Assembly: GCA_964620425.1 (NCBI GenBank)
Contig: CAZUGV010000001.1
Coordinates: forward strand, 248,001-312,000
DNA from: DASXUG01 sp964620425
Lineage (GTDB): Bacteria; Pseudomonadota; Gammaproteobacteria; Burkholderiales; Methylophilaceae
Direction: 5' to 3'
Length of the DNA stretch: 64,000 nt
Shown: positions 33,487-42,864 of the stretch, in pieces
Layout of the letters: every line of letters starts with the position of its first letter
Position numbering within the stretch: position 1 is the first letter of the stretch
Program-made: the position numbers and the translations under genes
The notes under the pieces: model-generated
What the model saw: the letters and a program-made list of their open reading frames with translations, nothing else
Told to the model about the DNA's origin: nothing
Database searches by the model: none

Positions 33487-35490
33487 ATGAAAAAAACCTC
33501 TACATTGCATCAGCTAGTTATCCCAATTGTATTGTTGATTGCAGTATTAGCTGCTGCATTCGCTTACATAGAAGCAAATAGAGAAATGCAGTCAGTGTAT
33601 AAAAGTGCAAAGACTCAAGCTCAAATTCAAGTTCGGATGCTAACGCTCACGGAGTCCCTAGTAGGCGACAAAGTCAGCACCTCTATGCGATTACTGCGAG
33701 ATCGAGCAAAACTTCTTGGCTCTCCAGAGATTAAAGGATTGGCAAGATACGGTGATGAAAGTTTCCCCAATCTAGTGTTAGGCAATACAAGCCAAACCAA
33801 CAATTTTTCATTGGTTGATGAAATAACCGCTATCACTGGAGGTACCGCCACACTATTTGTTAAACACGGGGAAGACTTCATTCGCATATCAACCAATATT
33901 ATGCAAAAAAATGGTGAGCGCGCCATTGGAACAAAACTAGACCCCAATGGCAAGGCCATCAAAGCGATTCAACAAGGGCAAGCATTTTATGGCGTGGTGG
34001 ATATCTTAGATAACCCCTACATTACGGGCTATGAACCCATGTTAAATAATCAAGGTCAACTGATTGGTGTTTGGTATGTTGGCTTTGAAGCAAATGTACA
34101 AGCATTACGTGAAACTGTTGAGGCTACTCATTTTTTAGATTCTGGATTTTCTGCAATTGTGGATAGCAAGCGACAAATTCGATATATCTCCAATCATATT
34201 GAAAAAGCAAAAGCTGTTAACTTGATTCAACGCCAACCCAACAACTGGCAATTTATCGCAGAGAATGTGCCTAAATGGGACTTTCAAGTCATATTAGCAT
34301 ACCCAAAAATTGAAGCAAGATCAACTGGTTATGTAAAAGCGTTCTATATTATCTTAGCATCGACCATCATCATATTAGTAATTCTTTTAATAATTGGCTT
34401 TCGATTTAAAAAGCTCATTCTTGACCCAATCGGTGCTGAAATCTCAATAGCAACAAGCTTAGTTAAACGGATTTCTGAAGGCGATTTAGTTGAAGATCAT
34501 TTAACCGCAAAACCCAACACTTTAATGGCAGATATTTTAAAAATGCGGAACAAACTAAGCGCTATGGTTAATAACATCAAATCCAATAGCGATAGACTTG
34601 CCTTGGCTGCTAGTGTGTTTGAACACACACATGATGGTATTTTTATTACTGACGAAAATGGTGTCATCGTGCAAGTAAATCCTGCATTTGAACGCTTAAC
34701 GGGTTTTAGGAGTGAAGAGTGCTTAGGTCAAAATATTCAAAATATTAATTGCATTTCACTTGATAAAAAAATCCTATTAAAAGTGATTGCTGAGCTAGCT
34801 AAAAATAGTATATGGCATGGGGAAATTGAAAACCAGCGTAAAAATGGCGATATTTATATTGCTGATTTAGAGGCGTCGATTGTATTGGATGAAGAAAAAA
34901 ATCTTCGTCATTATGTTGGCATTTTCTCAGACATCACATTACAAAAAAACCAGCAGACTAGCCTTGAACAAATGGCTTATTATGACTCACTCACGCAATT
35001 ACCTAACCGCGTTTTATTTATGGAAAGACTTAAACAAGTCGTTTCTGTAGTGACGCGCACGAGTGAAAAATTCGCAACGTGCTATTTTGATTTAGATGGG
35101 TTCAAATCTGTTAATGACCGTCTAGGTCATGATTCTGGGGATTTACTTCTAAAAGAACTTGCTCAGCGCGTACGCCAATGCCTGAGATCCAGTGATACAT
35201 TTGCGCGTATAGGTGGCGATGAGTTCGCGCTCCTCATTTGCAATATAAAATCTGAGACCGAGGCTTATCAAGGGATTGAACGCTTACTAGAAGTCATTAA
35301 AATTCCATTTTTCATTAAAAACGAAATCATCAACATTAGCGCAAGCGCTGGGCTTGTGATTAACTTAAGCTACCAAGCTGACGTGGAGAGAGTGATTAAT
35401 ATTGCAGATAAAACCATGTATCAAGCAAAAGTACTTGGCAAAGACACTTATCAGGTATTTAATTGGAGCAATGCAGAACTAAACGAATAG
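33487..35490 (+). CDS. Membrane-bound sensor diguanylate cyclase (Cache-HAMP-PAS-GGDEF)
   Basis: A 667-residue enzyme expected to make cyclic-di-GMP. The first span (about 11-27) and second span (about 288-308) bracket a periplasmic sensor with the look of a fused Cache domain (VDEITAITGGTATLFVKHGEDFIRISTNI and GYEPMLNNQGQLIGVWYVG). A HAMP-like linker (about 309-365), one PAS domain (about 375-495, DGIFITDENGVIVQVNPAFERLTGF) and a GGDEF domain follow. The active-site GGDEF (576-580) is intact and an inhibitory RxxD site (RSSD, 567-570) is present, so product feedback is likely. There is no EAL domain. The stop is followed five bases later by the HMA-MauE gene. Confidence 0.92.
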   Translation: MKKTSTLHQLVIPIVLLIAVLAAAFAYIEANREMQSVYKSAKTQAQIQVRMLTLTESLVGDKVSTSMRLLRDRAKLLGSPEIKGLARYGDESFPNLVLGNTSQTNNFSLVDEITAITGGTATLFVKHGEDFIRISTNIMQKNGERAIGTKLDPNGKAIKAIQQGQAFYGVVDILDNPYITGYEPMLNNQGQLIGVWYVGFEANVQALRETVEATHFLDSGFSAIVDSKRQIRYISNHIEKAKAVNLIQRQPNNWQFIAENVPKWDFQVILAYPKIEARSTGYVKAFYIILASTIIILVILLIIGFRFKKLILDPIGAEISIATSLVKRISEGDLVEDHLTAKPNTLMADILKMRNKLSAMVNNIKSNSDRLALAASVFEHTHDGIFITDENGVIVQVNPAFERLTGFRSEECLGQNIQNINCISLDKKILLKVIAELAKNSIWHGEIENQRKNGDIYIADLEASIVLDEEKNLRHYVGIFSDITLQKNQQTSLEQMAYYDSLTQLPNRVLFMERLKQVVSVVTRTSEKFATCYFDLDGFKSVNDRLGHDSGDLLLKELAQRVRQCLRSSDTFARIGGDEFALLICNIKSETEAYQGIERLLEVIKIPFFIKNEIINISASAGLVINLSYQADVERVINIADKTMYQAKVLGKDTYQVFNWSNAELNE

Positions 35491-35494
35491 CCAA

Positions 35495-36289
35495 TTGAAT
35501 ACTCAAGCATATCAACCAATACATACTGAATCTACTTCATCAGACACAGTACGCTACCAAATTTCTGGCATACATTGTGGTGGATGCGTGAGTAAGGTTG
35601 AAAAAACACTCTCGACATTTGCCACGCATGTAAAAGTGACGCTTGAGCCTTCTCAAGCGGTGCTTGTTGAACCTAAAGCTAATCTCTCACAACTGAACCA
35701 GGCGCTTTCAAATATTGGTGTCTATCAATTAAGTGAGATAAAAACCATCCCGGTTACTATATCCCAGAACAAACAGCTAATCACTGAGCCTGAAAGCGCA
35801 AATTGGCTGAGTACCTACCAACCGCTATTACTTATCATCGGCTATATTCTATTCACCACCACTGCCATTGAGCTAGCACAAACCAATGATAACCTCAGCC
35901 AGTTCAGCCTGCATAACTGGATGGTGAATTTTATGGCGGGCTTCTTTCTAGTGTTTTCATTTTTTAAATTGCTGAACCTCAAAGCGTTTGCTAACAGCTA
36001 CGAGATGTATGATTTACTGGCGCAAAAACTACCCAGCTATGGCTTAATTTATCCGTTTATTGAGTTAGCGCTTGGCTTAGCCTATGTGCTACGCTGGCAA
36101 CCTGAAATCACCAATATGGCAACACTTTTTGTGATGGCATTTTCAAGCCTAGGCGTGATTCGTGCGGTGTTAAACAAACAAAAAATACGTTGTGCTTGCT
36201 TGGGCAGCGTGTTTAACTTACCCATGAGTACCATTACCATTATTGAAGATTTAACCATGGTTATCATGGCCGCATGGATGCTAATCTAA
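35495..36289 (+). CDS. HMA domain fused to a MauE/DoxX-like membrane protein
   Basis: A 264-residue fusion. Residues about 20-85 are a heavy-metal-associated domain with the metal site HCGGC (GIHCGGCVSKVEKTL). From about 110 the protein has four to five membrane spans of the MauE type, with the conserved RCACLGS motif near the end. MauE is needed for methylamine dehydrogenase maturation in methylotrophs, where it may deliver reducing power or redox partners to the periplasm. The start is TTG (35495): an in-frame stop (35480-35482) lies just upstream and no ATG follows until well inside the membrane part. It starts four bases after the diguanylate cyclase stop, so translation may be coupled. 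Confidence 0.75.
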   Translation: MNTQAYQPIHTESTSSDTVRYQISGIHCGGCVSKVEKTLSTFATHVKVTLEPSQAVLVEPKANLSQLNQALSNIGVYQLSEIKTIPVTISQNKQLITEPESANWLSTYQPLLLIIGYILFTTTAIELAQTNDNLSQFSLHNWMVNFMAGFFLVFSFFKLLNLKAFANSYEMYDLLAQKLPSYGLIYPFIELALGLAYVLRWQPEITNMATLFVMAFSSLGVIRAVLNKQKIRCACLGSVFNLPMSTITIIEDLTMVIMAAWMLI

Positions 36290-36303
36290 GCTGAGTGAGG
36301 ATA

Positions 36304-37014
36304 ATGCAAGGCGATTATTTTCAACTCCCCACAGGCAAAGTCGCAGCACTATATGACCAAACGCCTTTTCCACCCCTGACGCAAGCCTTACAGGAACCTA
36401 ATGGCTTATTAGCCATTGGCGGCACACTCAGTGCCTCTTTCCTACTAGAAGCCTATCAACAAGGCATTTTCCCTTGGTTCAATGAAGGTGATCCCGTGTT
36501 ATGGTGGAGTCCTGACCCACGCATGGTGCTATTTCCTAGTGATCTAAAAATATCACGCTCGCTTGCGAAACGACTGAAGAAATCCGATTACGAAATTCGA
36601 TTTAACACAGTTTTTGAAGATGTCATGCGCGCATGTGCCAGCACCCCAAGACGTCAAGAAGATGGTAGCTATGCTGATGGCACGTGGATAAACGAAGATA
36701 TCATACAGGCATACTCTGAATTACACCGGCTTGGTAATGCGCACAGCGCTGAAACTTGGATGGATGGCAAATTAGTGGGCGGGCTTTATGGGGTGGCAAT
36801 AGGCAAAATGTTTTATGGCGAATCCATGTTTCACCACGTTACAGATGGTTCAAAGCTTGCTTTTGTACACTTAGTCAAACAACTACAGACAGATGGTTTT
36901 GGCATGATTGATTGTCAGATGAAAACATCGCATTTAGCTTCACTGGGCGCACGTGAAATTTCACGCCATGATTTTTTACGCCAATTGCAACTATTGACAA
37001 GACTTACCAAATGA
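36304..37014 (+). CDS. aat: Leucyl/phenylalanyl-tRNA--protein transferase
   Basis: A 236-residue enzyme of the bacterial N-end rule pathway. It transfers Leu or Phe from tRNA to proteins with N-terminal Arg or Lys, marking them for ClpS/ClpAP. Landmarks: GLLAIGGTLSASFLLEAYQQGIFPWFNEGDPVLWWSPDPRMVL, HSAETWMDGKLVGGLYGVAIGKMFYGESMF and IDCQMKTSHLASLGAREISR. An upstream GTG (36295) is in frame, but it forms part of the GAG/GAGG ribosome-site stretch, so the ATG at 36304 is preferred. It overlaps bpt by four bases; this aat-bpt pairing is common in proteobacteria. Confidence 0.94.
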   Translation: MQGDYFQLPTGKVAALYDQTPFPPLTQALQEPNGLLAIGGTLSASFLLEAYQQGIFPWFNEGDPVLWWSPDPRMVLFPSDLKISRSLAKRLKKSDYEIRFNTVFEDVMRACASTPRRQEDGSYADGTWINEDIIQAYSELHRLGNAHSAETWMDGKLVGGLYGVAIGKMFYGESMFHHVTDGSKLAFVHLVKQLQTDGFGMIDCQMKTSHLASLGAREISRHDFLRQLQLLTRLTK

Positions 37015-37748
37015 CATTACCCAACGATCCACCATTGCAAAAGCTACAGTTTTACGCTACAACTCTATATGCTTGCGGCTACTTACCTAACAGAGCAGCA
37101 CAATCTCTAATCGCAACGCCGCAGCATTTAATTAATGCAAAAACATACAGCGGGCTGATTCAACTCGGTTTTCGTCGTAGCGGAAAATTTGTCTACCGTC
37201 CCCACTGTGAAAACTGCAAGGCTTGTATACCTGTTAGGTTACCTGTCAAAGACTTTACGCCTAGCCGCAGCCAGCAACGCGCTTTCAAACGACACCAATC
37301 GCTTGAAGTAAGCATTCATAAGTTGGAATATAAAGATGAACATTTTCAGCTTTATGCAGCTTATCAGGCAATACGGCATCCAAGCAAAGACACAGAAACC
37401 GCTAATCAATTTCGCGATTTCTTAGTGCAAAGCAATGTAAAAAGCTACGCAATTGAGTTTAGATCAAATAGCGAACTAAAAATTGTCAGCATGATTGATG
37501 TTGTAGAAAATGGCATTTCTGCGGTGTATACCTTTTATGATGCGGCTATCAAAACACCTGCGGACAAGGCAAATAGTTATGGCACTTACAGCATCTTGTG
37601 GTTAATTGAGTGGTGCAAAACACTCAAACTCCCCTATTTATTCCTAGGTTACTGGATTCAAGGTAGCCAAAAAATGAACTACAAACAACACTATCAGCCG
37701 CAAGAAGCCTTGATGAACAACGAATGGGTATTACAAGAGTTAGACTAA
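37011..37748 (+). CDS. bpt: Aspartate/glutamate leucyltransferase (Bpt)
   Basis: A 245-residue N-end-rule transferase that attaches Leu to proteins with N-terminal Asp or Glu (and was first annotated as an arginyl-tRNA transferase, ate1). Landmarks: the N-terminal block YLPNRAAQSLIATP, GFRRSGKFVYRPHCENCKACIPVRLPV with its Cys cluster, FKRHQSL, and a C-terminal acyltransferase part with SYGTYSILWLIEWCKTLKLPYLFLGYWI. It works together with aat, which it overlaps by four bases. The following operon runs on the opposite strand and converges three bases past the stop. Confidence 0.93.
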   Translation: MTLPNDPPLQKLQFYATTLYACGYLPNRAAQSLIATPQHLINAKTYSGLIQLGFRRSGKFVYRPHCENCKACIPVRLPVKDFTPSRSQQRAFKRHQSLEVSIHKLEYKDEHFQLYAAYQAIRHPSKDTETANQFRDFLVQSNVKSYAIEFRSNSELKIVSMIDVVENGISAVYTFYDAAIKTPADKANSYGTYSILWLIEWCKTLKLPYLFLGYWIQGSQKMNYKQHYQPQEALMNNEWVLQELD

Positions 37749-37750
37749 AA

Positions 37751-39361
37751 TCAGTTAACTTTCACAATCTCAACCCCACCAACATGCCAAATCTTTTCCA
37801 GATTTAAATCTGCTTGCTTGCTTGCAAGTAAATCTACAAGCGCTTGATGGTGTTTTTCATACAAAACAACGGTATCGCCCATTTTAGGGTCTTGGGAAGG
37901 AATCACCCGCTGCGCCGCAAAAGACAAGCTTGGTGAGGCTAATCGCCAACTTACAACAGGTGTGGCAAGCTGTGTCACTTGTTGCGCTGCGAGCAAAATA
38001 GGGTTTCTTAATTGTGCGATGACTGTCGGCACTAATGTCAAATGCACACACACAGCTAGGGCAACAGCCCCCGCTGATAAGCGCCAAGCACCAAATTTAG
38101 ATGGCAAACTTAAAGCAATCAAGCCGATGATGGCTGGAACTGTCATCCGAGCACATTGGATAGTCAATACATACCCTGAATCCTGTAAAACCTCATGATA
38201 ATAAGCATCATGGGTTAAGCTTGCTAACTTAGGTGCCCATATAAAAGTAAACGCAAATAAGAGCAACAACAAGCCTAACCATATTCTATCAGCCAGTAAG
38301 GATGATTGCTCTTGGTGCGCTTTCCCCGCAGTCATGGCCATCAACACAAACAAACCGCTTAAACCGTAGAACCCATAATGCGGTAGCTTGGTGGATGAAA
38401 AAGAGAAAAACAGCAAGACAAACAATGGAATTGCCCACATAAAACCAAATGCGGGATGGCGTAATATAGCACTTGGCTGACGTAGAGTGCTGACAAGACT
38501 ACGCAGCAACATGGGGACCCAAGGCAAAACTGCCACCATCATCCACATAGGGTAGTACCAAACGCCACCGCTGAACCCAAGCATCGTGCCTGTATAGCGC
38601 CCTAGATTATGTTTACCAAAAAAGCCTGCGATAAACGGCATGCCTTGCGCTTGATATTGCAAAAGATACCAAGGTAACGCAATCACCAAGACAAGCAGCC
38701 AAGCGATGGGGTCAAACGCAACTTTCAACCATGGCTTATATAAATTGGGGCGTATTACTACTGCAAGCAAGCTCGCACCTGCTGGCACTAAAATAGCTAT
38801 TGGCCCTTTGGTCAGCAAGCCTAATCCGATAAAAACAGCAGCAAGTCGCGTATATTTTTTAACTGTAGTAGCATCATCTGTTAACAATGCACGCCATACA
38901 AAATAAAGCGTTGTTGCTAGAAACGAATTAAGCACAGCATCGGCCGTTGAAACGCGAGACATCACTGGTAGCGCAATGGAAGTAACCGCAATCACCAGAG
39001 CGAACTGAGTCGATTGGCTCGAAAGATGCACCAGTTTAGCGGCTTCTCGCGTCCAGCATACAATCATCCAGCACCACCACAAACCAGCAATTGCAGAAGG
39101 CAACCTCGCGGCAAACGCGTTTATGCCAAAACCTTGCATGGCTGCGATTTGTAACCAATGAATTAACGCAGGTTTGTCAAATCTTGGCGCATCAAATAAC
39201 CATGGCGAAATAAAATCTCCACGACTTAACATTTCTCGACTAGCTTCAGCAAATGCACCTTCATCTACGTCTGTCAGTGGCACGCTGCCTAGCCCCCAAA
39301 GCAAGATAACGCTGACAACTAGCCAAAGTAATACATTGATAATCAGTTGATTTTGTTTCAT
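37751..39361 (-). CDS. ArnT-like lipid-linked sugar transferase
   Basis: A 536-residue GT-C fold membrane glycosyltransferase (PMT_2/ArnT family) with about twelve spans. The catalytic periplasmic loop has DVDEGAFAEASREML, then FDKPALIHWLQIAAMQGFG and FAARLPSAIAGL, which are the ArnT signatures. ArnT moves a sugar from undecaprenyl phosphate onto lipid A or another periplasmic acceptor. The donor sugar is unknown because no arnA/arnB/arnD genes are near. It is the last gene of a six-gene minus-strand operon and overlaps the flippase-like gene by four bases. A second ArnT-like gene opens the same operon. Confidence 0.85.
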   Translation of the reverse strand: MKQNQLIINVLLWLVVSVILLWGLGSVPLTDVDEGAFAEASREMLSRGDFISPWLFDAPRFDKPALIHWLQIAAMQGFGINAFAARLPSAIAGLWWCWMIVCWTREAAKLVHLSSQSTQFALVIAVTSIALPVMSRVSTADAVLNSFLATTLYFVWRALLTDDATTVKKYTRLAAVFIGLGLLTKGPIAILVPAGASLLAVVIRPNLYKPWLKVAFDPIAWLLVLVIALPWYLLQYQAQGMPFIAGFFGKHNLGRYTGTMLGFSGGVWYYPMWMMVAVLPWVPMLLRSLVSTLRQPSAILRHPAFGFMWAIPLFVLLFFSFSSTKLPHYGFYGLSGLFVLMAMTAGKAHQEQSSLLADRIWLGLLLLLFAFTFIWAPKLASLTHDAYYHEVLQDSGYVLTIQCARMTVPAIIGLIALSLPSKFGAWRLSAGAVALAVCVHLTLVPTVIAQLRNPILLAAQQVTQLATPVVSWRLASPSLSFAAQRVIPSQDPKMGDTVVLYEKHHQALVDLLASKQADLNLEKIWHVGGVEIVKVN

Positions 39362-40347
39362 TTTAACGTCAGCTTTGGAGATTGTTTAAGCCAAAAATAG
39401 ATTCCCAGTATGCCTTGTAGCGTTCCCGCCAAGCCAAATAAAAACGAGGCTGAAAAAGCTGACTCAGCATTCACGCCAATCAAGCCGAACACCTCCACAG
39501 CGGCTAATTCTCGTGCGCCAAAGCCGCTAATCGAGGCTGGAATGATCGCAGATAGAAATATCGCTAAACTAAGAGCTGCTACCAACCAATATGAAATTTC
39601 CACACCAACGGCTTGTAAACAACAATATAAGGTCAACACAGCAAATACTTGCACCAGCAAAGACTGAATGAGTGTCACAATCAGGAGGTGAATATTGGCT
39701 GAGATTACAGCAAATGTTTGAATAAGTTTGCACACCCATTTATTGCGAACAAGGTCAGCCAAAGTGTGTAATTGCTTTGCACTTCCCCAGACTGTAATAA
39801 AGGTAAGCGGCGCAAGGGTCGCTAGCACCAAGCAAATGGCATAAAGTTTTAGCGACCATAAAATGGTTTCGCCGTAATGGTTTACCGTTGACAAGCAAAT
39901 CAATAATAAGCTTAGCAAGGACAATATACACAAACTCCATAAGCCACCCACGCGATCTAACAACACACTTGCTGCTGCCTGTGCATGACTGAATTCAGTT
40001 TGTTTATTTTGCTGTTGGGCTATTTTTACTAGCCCCAAAGTACGCCAAACATCCCCGCCGACAATGCCCCCAGGCAACACCGTATTGGCTGTAATGCCTT
40101 GCGCATAAAAATACAACGCTTGCTTAAATTGAATCAGCAAACCCATTTTCGATGTAATTTGTTGCCAGCGCGCAACTGAAAATAAATTAGAAATCACAAG
40201 AAAAAAACAAGCAAGTAAAAACCATATCCATGATATTGTTGAAAAAACAGTAGTTAGCTTAGCTGTATCGAGTTGCCTGAGCAAAAACAGAATAAGTAAT
40301 ACGCCTAACAATGAGCGTAGCACAGCACTTAACTTGATATTTTTCAC
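39358..40347 (-). CDS. AglD/flippase-like membrane protein (LPG synthase TM family)
   Basis: A 329-residue protein with about eight membrane spans from the UPF0104/lysylphosphatidylglycerol-synthase transmembrane family. The typical segment FYAQGITANTVLPGGIVGGDVWRTLGLV and AAASVLLDRVGGLW are present, as is IPASISGFGARELAAVEVFGL near the end. No aminoacyl transferase domain is attached, so it is not MprF. Such proteins beside glycosyltransferases are thought to help move or modify lipid-linked sugars. It sits between an ArnT-like gene (four-base overlap) and a PAP2 gene (six-base gap). Confidence 0.82.
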   Translation of the reverse strand: MKNIKLSAVLRSLLGVLLILFLLRQLDTAKLTTVFSTISWIWFLLACFFLVISNLFSVARWQQITSKMGLLIQFKQALYFYAQGITANTVLPGGIVGGDVWRTLGLVKIAQQQNKQTEFSHAQAAASVLLDRVGGLWSLCILSLLSLLLICLSTVNHYGETILWSLKLYAICLVLATLAPLTFITVWGSAKQLHTLADLVRNKWVCKLIQTFAVISANIHLLIVTLIQSLLVQVFAVLTLYCCLQAVGVEISYWLVAALSLAIFLSAIIPASISGFGARELAAVEVFGLIGVNAESAFSASFLFGLAGTLQGILGIYFWLKQSPKLTLK

Positions 40348-40353
40348 TCGAGG

Positions 40354-41151
40354 TTAATTTCCCATACTATTTTTACGCAGAAACCAGCGCGCCAACCTAG
40401 CCCTGACAACAGGAAACAGCATCAAGAGTGCTAGTACAGCAAACCCCTGCCAAAAATAAGTGACCGCTGGAAGATTGGCCATTTTACCCAATGCCAGATA
40501 AACAATTGCGATCAGCAATAATGCCATGCCCAAAAACGCCAAATACCGCTCAACTTTTTGCGAGATTGCATCGGCTAGCGTAATCGCCAACATGCTTGCC
40601 CCCCAGCCGACCAAAGCACCAATCAAAACATCTGCAGGCCAGTGTGCGCCTACCATAACTCTTGAAACGCCAACCAAAGCCGCCACAATTACCGCACAAA
40701 ATGCCCATCGCGATTGACAACTAAAAAACACCAACCCCGCCGCTAAAAATGCCGTCATGGTATGTCCTGAAATATAGGCATGCGTTTGCAAAGATGGTCC
40801 AACAACAAAAACATTGTCGCCCAAAACACCTAAAGGGCGAGGGTAATCAAAATAGTGTTTAATGACAGGCGATAAAATACTGCCTAATATGAAGACAAAG
40901 CTCAGTCGAACCAAGGCTTGCGGATTTTTTGGCAAGAACAGCCAAATCATGACAACCGCTACAGAAGTATCTCCTAATGATGTCATCCATGCCCAAAACA
41001 AAGAGCCACCGATAGAGGGCGTTAAACTGTTTAGCGTTGTGAATAGCAGATGATTAGTGCTGGATTTCTCAAACCACAATCCGAGCGGCAGTATTATCGC
41101 CAACATTAAGAGATATAACGCCAACGCGCGTAATACGCGTATATCAATCAT
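40354..41151 (-). CDS. PAP2-family membrane phosphatase, first copy
   Basis: A 265-residue protein with five to six spans and the three PAP2 motifs: KHYFDYPRP, ISGHT and SRVMVGAHWPADVL. The catalytic His of the third motif and its Asp are present. In envelope-glycolipid operons such proteins dephosphorylate lipid A, undecaprenyl pyrophosphate or phosphatidylglycerol phosphate. The substrate is not determined. It lies six bases from the GT2 gene and from the flippase-like gene, so it belongs to the operon. A second, only distantly similar PAP2 gene lies on the other side of the GT2 gene. Confidence 0.85.
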   Translation of the reverse strand: MIDIRVLRALALYLLMLAIILPLGLWFEKSSTNHLLFTTLNSLTPSIGGSLFWAWMTSLGDTSVAVVMIWLFLPKNPQALVRLSFVFILGSILSPVIKHYFDYPRPLGVLGDNVFVVGPSLQTHAYISGHTMTAFLAAGLVFFSCQSRWAFCAVIVAALVGVSRVMVGAHWPADVLIGALVGWGASMLAITLADAISQKVERYLAFLGMALLLIAIVYLALGKMANLPAVTYFWQGFAVLALLMLFPVVRARLARWFLRKNSMGN

Positions 41152-41157
41152 GATAGC

Positions 41158-42114
41158 TTACTCAGGTTTTCTTAAAATGTATTGTTTACGGCCATTTGGC
41201 TCATGGTAAATACGAATCAGCAACTCGCCAATCAAGCCAGTCGCCAATAACTGCATGCCTACCAAAGTCATCAGTACACCAAACATTAATAAGGGGCGAC
41301 CGCCAATGCTCATGCCAAGTACCAATTTCTCAAAACCTAGCCAAGCTAGTGTTGCAAAGCCAACTGCTAGCAAAAGCAGTGCAATGCCGCCAAAGGCATG
41401 AATCGGACGATGCAAAAAGCGCATGGTAAAGCGTATCCACAACAAATCGAGGATTACGCGTATGGTACGGTCAATGCCATATTTTGAAACACCTGCCACC
41501 CGTGCGCGATGGTTCACTGGCACTTCAATAATTTTCGCACCCACTTCTACCGCCAATGCAGGAATAAAGCGATGCAATTCGCCATAGAGTTTTAAATCGC
41601 GAATAATTTGCCCACGGTAAGCTTTTAAAGCACAGCCATAGTCGTTTAATTGAACTTTAGTCACTTTTGAGATCAACGCATTCGCAATCATCGAGGGCAG
41701 TTTACGATTAAGCGCCGCATCCTGACGCTCTTTACGCCAACCACTCACGCAATCCACTTCTGGACGCGTATCTAAAATTTCTAATAATTTGGGAATATCA
41801 TTCGGATCATTTTGCAGATCACCATCTAAGGTCACGATATAGTCGCCATCGGCATGGTCAAAACCCGCTTGCATGGCGGTGGATTGCCCGTAATTACGTG
41901 CAAAATAAAGGCATTTTAGCCAAGGCGTATCTTTTGCCAATTGCTTCATTATTTTGGCTGAACCATCACGCGAGCCGTCATCGACCAACACCAATTCAAA
42001 TGAGCGTTGGGTAGGTAGCAATGCATCACCCACGGCTTTCACCAAATTGGCGACATTTTCTACTTCGTTATATACGGGAATCACAATAGAAACCCGCTTT
42101 AATTGATTACTCAT
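41158..42114 (-). CDS. ArnC/GtrB-like polyprenyl-phosphate glycosyltransferase (GT2)
   Basis: A 318-residue GT2 enzyme. The cytoplasmic GT-A domain has VSIVIPVYNEVENV, LVLVDDGSRDGS, LYFARNYGQSTAMQAGFDHADGDYIVTLDGDLQNDPNDIP (the DGD donor motif) and VNHRARVAGVSKYG. Two C-terminal spans (about 235-260 and 270-292) anchor it. ArnC and GtrB use undecaprenyl phosphate and a nucleotide sugar to make the lipid-linked donor that ArnT-like proteins consume. It therefore probably supplies the substrate for the two ArnT-like transferases encoded at either end of this operon. Confidence 0.88.
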   Translation of the reverse strand: MSNQLKRVSIVIPVYNEVENVANLVKAVGDALLPTQRSFELVLVDDGSRDGSAKIMKQLAKDTPWLKCLYFARNYGQSTAMQAGFDHADGDYIVTLDGDLQNDPNDIPKLLEILDTRPEVDCVSGWRKERQDAALNRKLPSMIANALISKVTKVQLNDYGCALKAYRGQIIRDLKLYGELHRFIPALAVEVGAKIIEVPVNHRARVAGVSKYGIDRTIRVILDLLWIRFTMRFLHRPIHAFGGIALLLLAVGFATLAWLGFEKLVLGMSIGGRPLLMFGVLMTLVGMQLLATGLIGELLIRIYHEPNGRKQYILRKPE

Positions 42115-42126
42115 TCAAATTAACCT

Positions 42127-42864
42127 TTATTTTAAAACTTTATTTTTGACTAGCTTTAACATCAACGCCGAAAACAGCCAAGTCACCAACGCTGAAACAA
42201 TAAATACGACAAAAAAAGAAAACAATACATCACTAAAAAAATGAGCGCCATTCACCATGCGGGTAAGGCTGACTAAACCACCAAATAGCAATCCGCCATT
42301 TAACCAAAATTTGCGACGGCTGACAAAAAAGCCGATGCACATCGCAAACCCAGCCGCCGCATGCCCTGAAGTAAACGCGCAGTTGTGTGAGCATTGGTCA
42401 GAAATCACCCATGCAGGAGTAAACTTTTGCGTACCACCAAACTCCACTACATCGCGCGGGCGTGCCCTGCCCCACGATTCTTTCAAACCAGCATTCACCG
42501 CCAACATTGGCCCCGTGATAAAACAAAGCAACACCACTGCCGCATAAAATGCTTTTGCGTTTTTTTTGATGAGATAGCAAATCAGCATCAATACAGAAAC
42601 AACTAAAGCAACCCGCGACATCACATCTATCGCTTTGTAAAACGCAATTAATACTGGGGAATTTTTAAGCCAAAAACCACTAGCCTCAAGCGGAAATCCA
42701 GCTTGTTTCGCCCTAAAAAACAAGGCACTCAAAGTCAAATCAATTTGCGGAATCTGAATAACTATAATTGCGCACAATATTGCAACAGGCAAACCATAAG
42801 CCAAGGCACATTTAGCGCGATTTAGAGAAAACTTTACGTATGCTACCAAGGTTTGGTTATTCAT
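42127..42864 (-). CDS. PAP2-family membrane phosphatase, second copy
   Basis: A 245-residue protein with about six spans and PAP2 motifs KESWGRARP, FTSGHAAAG and TRMVNGAHFFSDVL. The third motif has Thr for the usual Ser before Arg. The segment preceding motif two has two extra Cys (SDQCSHNCAF), possibly a periplasmic disulfide. It resembles LpxE/LpxT-type lipid A phosphatases in overall layout, although no specific match can be claimed. It overlaps the upstream ArnT-like gene by four bases and precedes the GT2 gene by 12 bases. Confidence 0.85.
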   Translation of the reverse strand: MNNQTLVAYVKFSLNRAKCALAYGLPVAILCAIIVIQIPQIDLTLSALFFRAKQAGFPLEASGFWLKNSPVLIAFYKAIDVMSRVALVVSVLMLICYLIKKNAKAFYAAVVLLCFITGPMLAVNAGLKESWGRARPRDVVEFGGTQKFTPAWVISDQCSHNCAFTSGHAAAGFAMCIGFFVSRRKFWLNGGLLFGGLVSLTRMVNGAHFFSDVLFSFFVVFIVSALVTWLFSALMLKLVKNKVLK

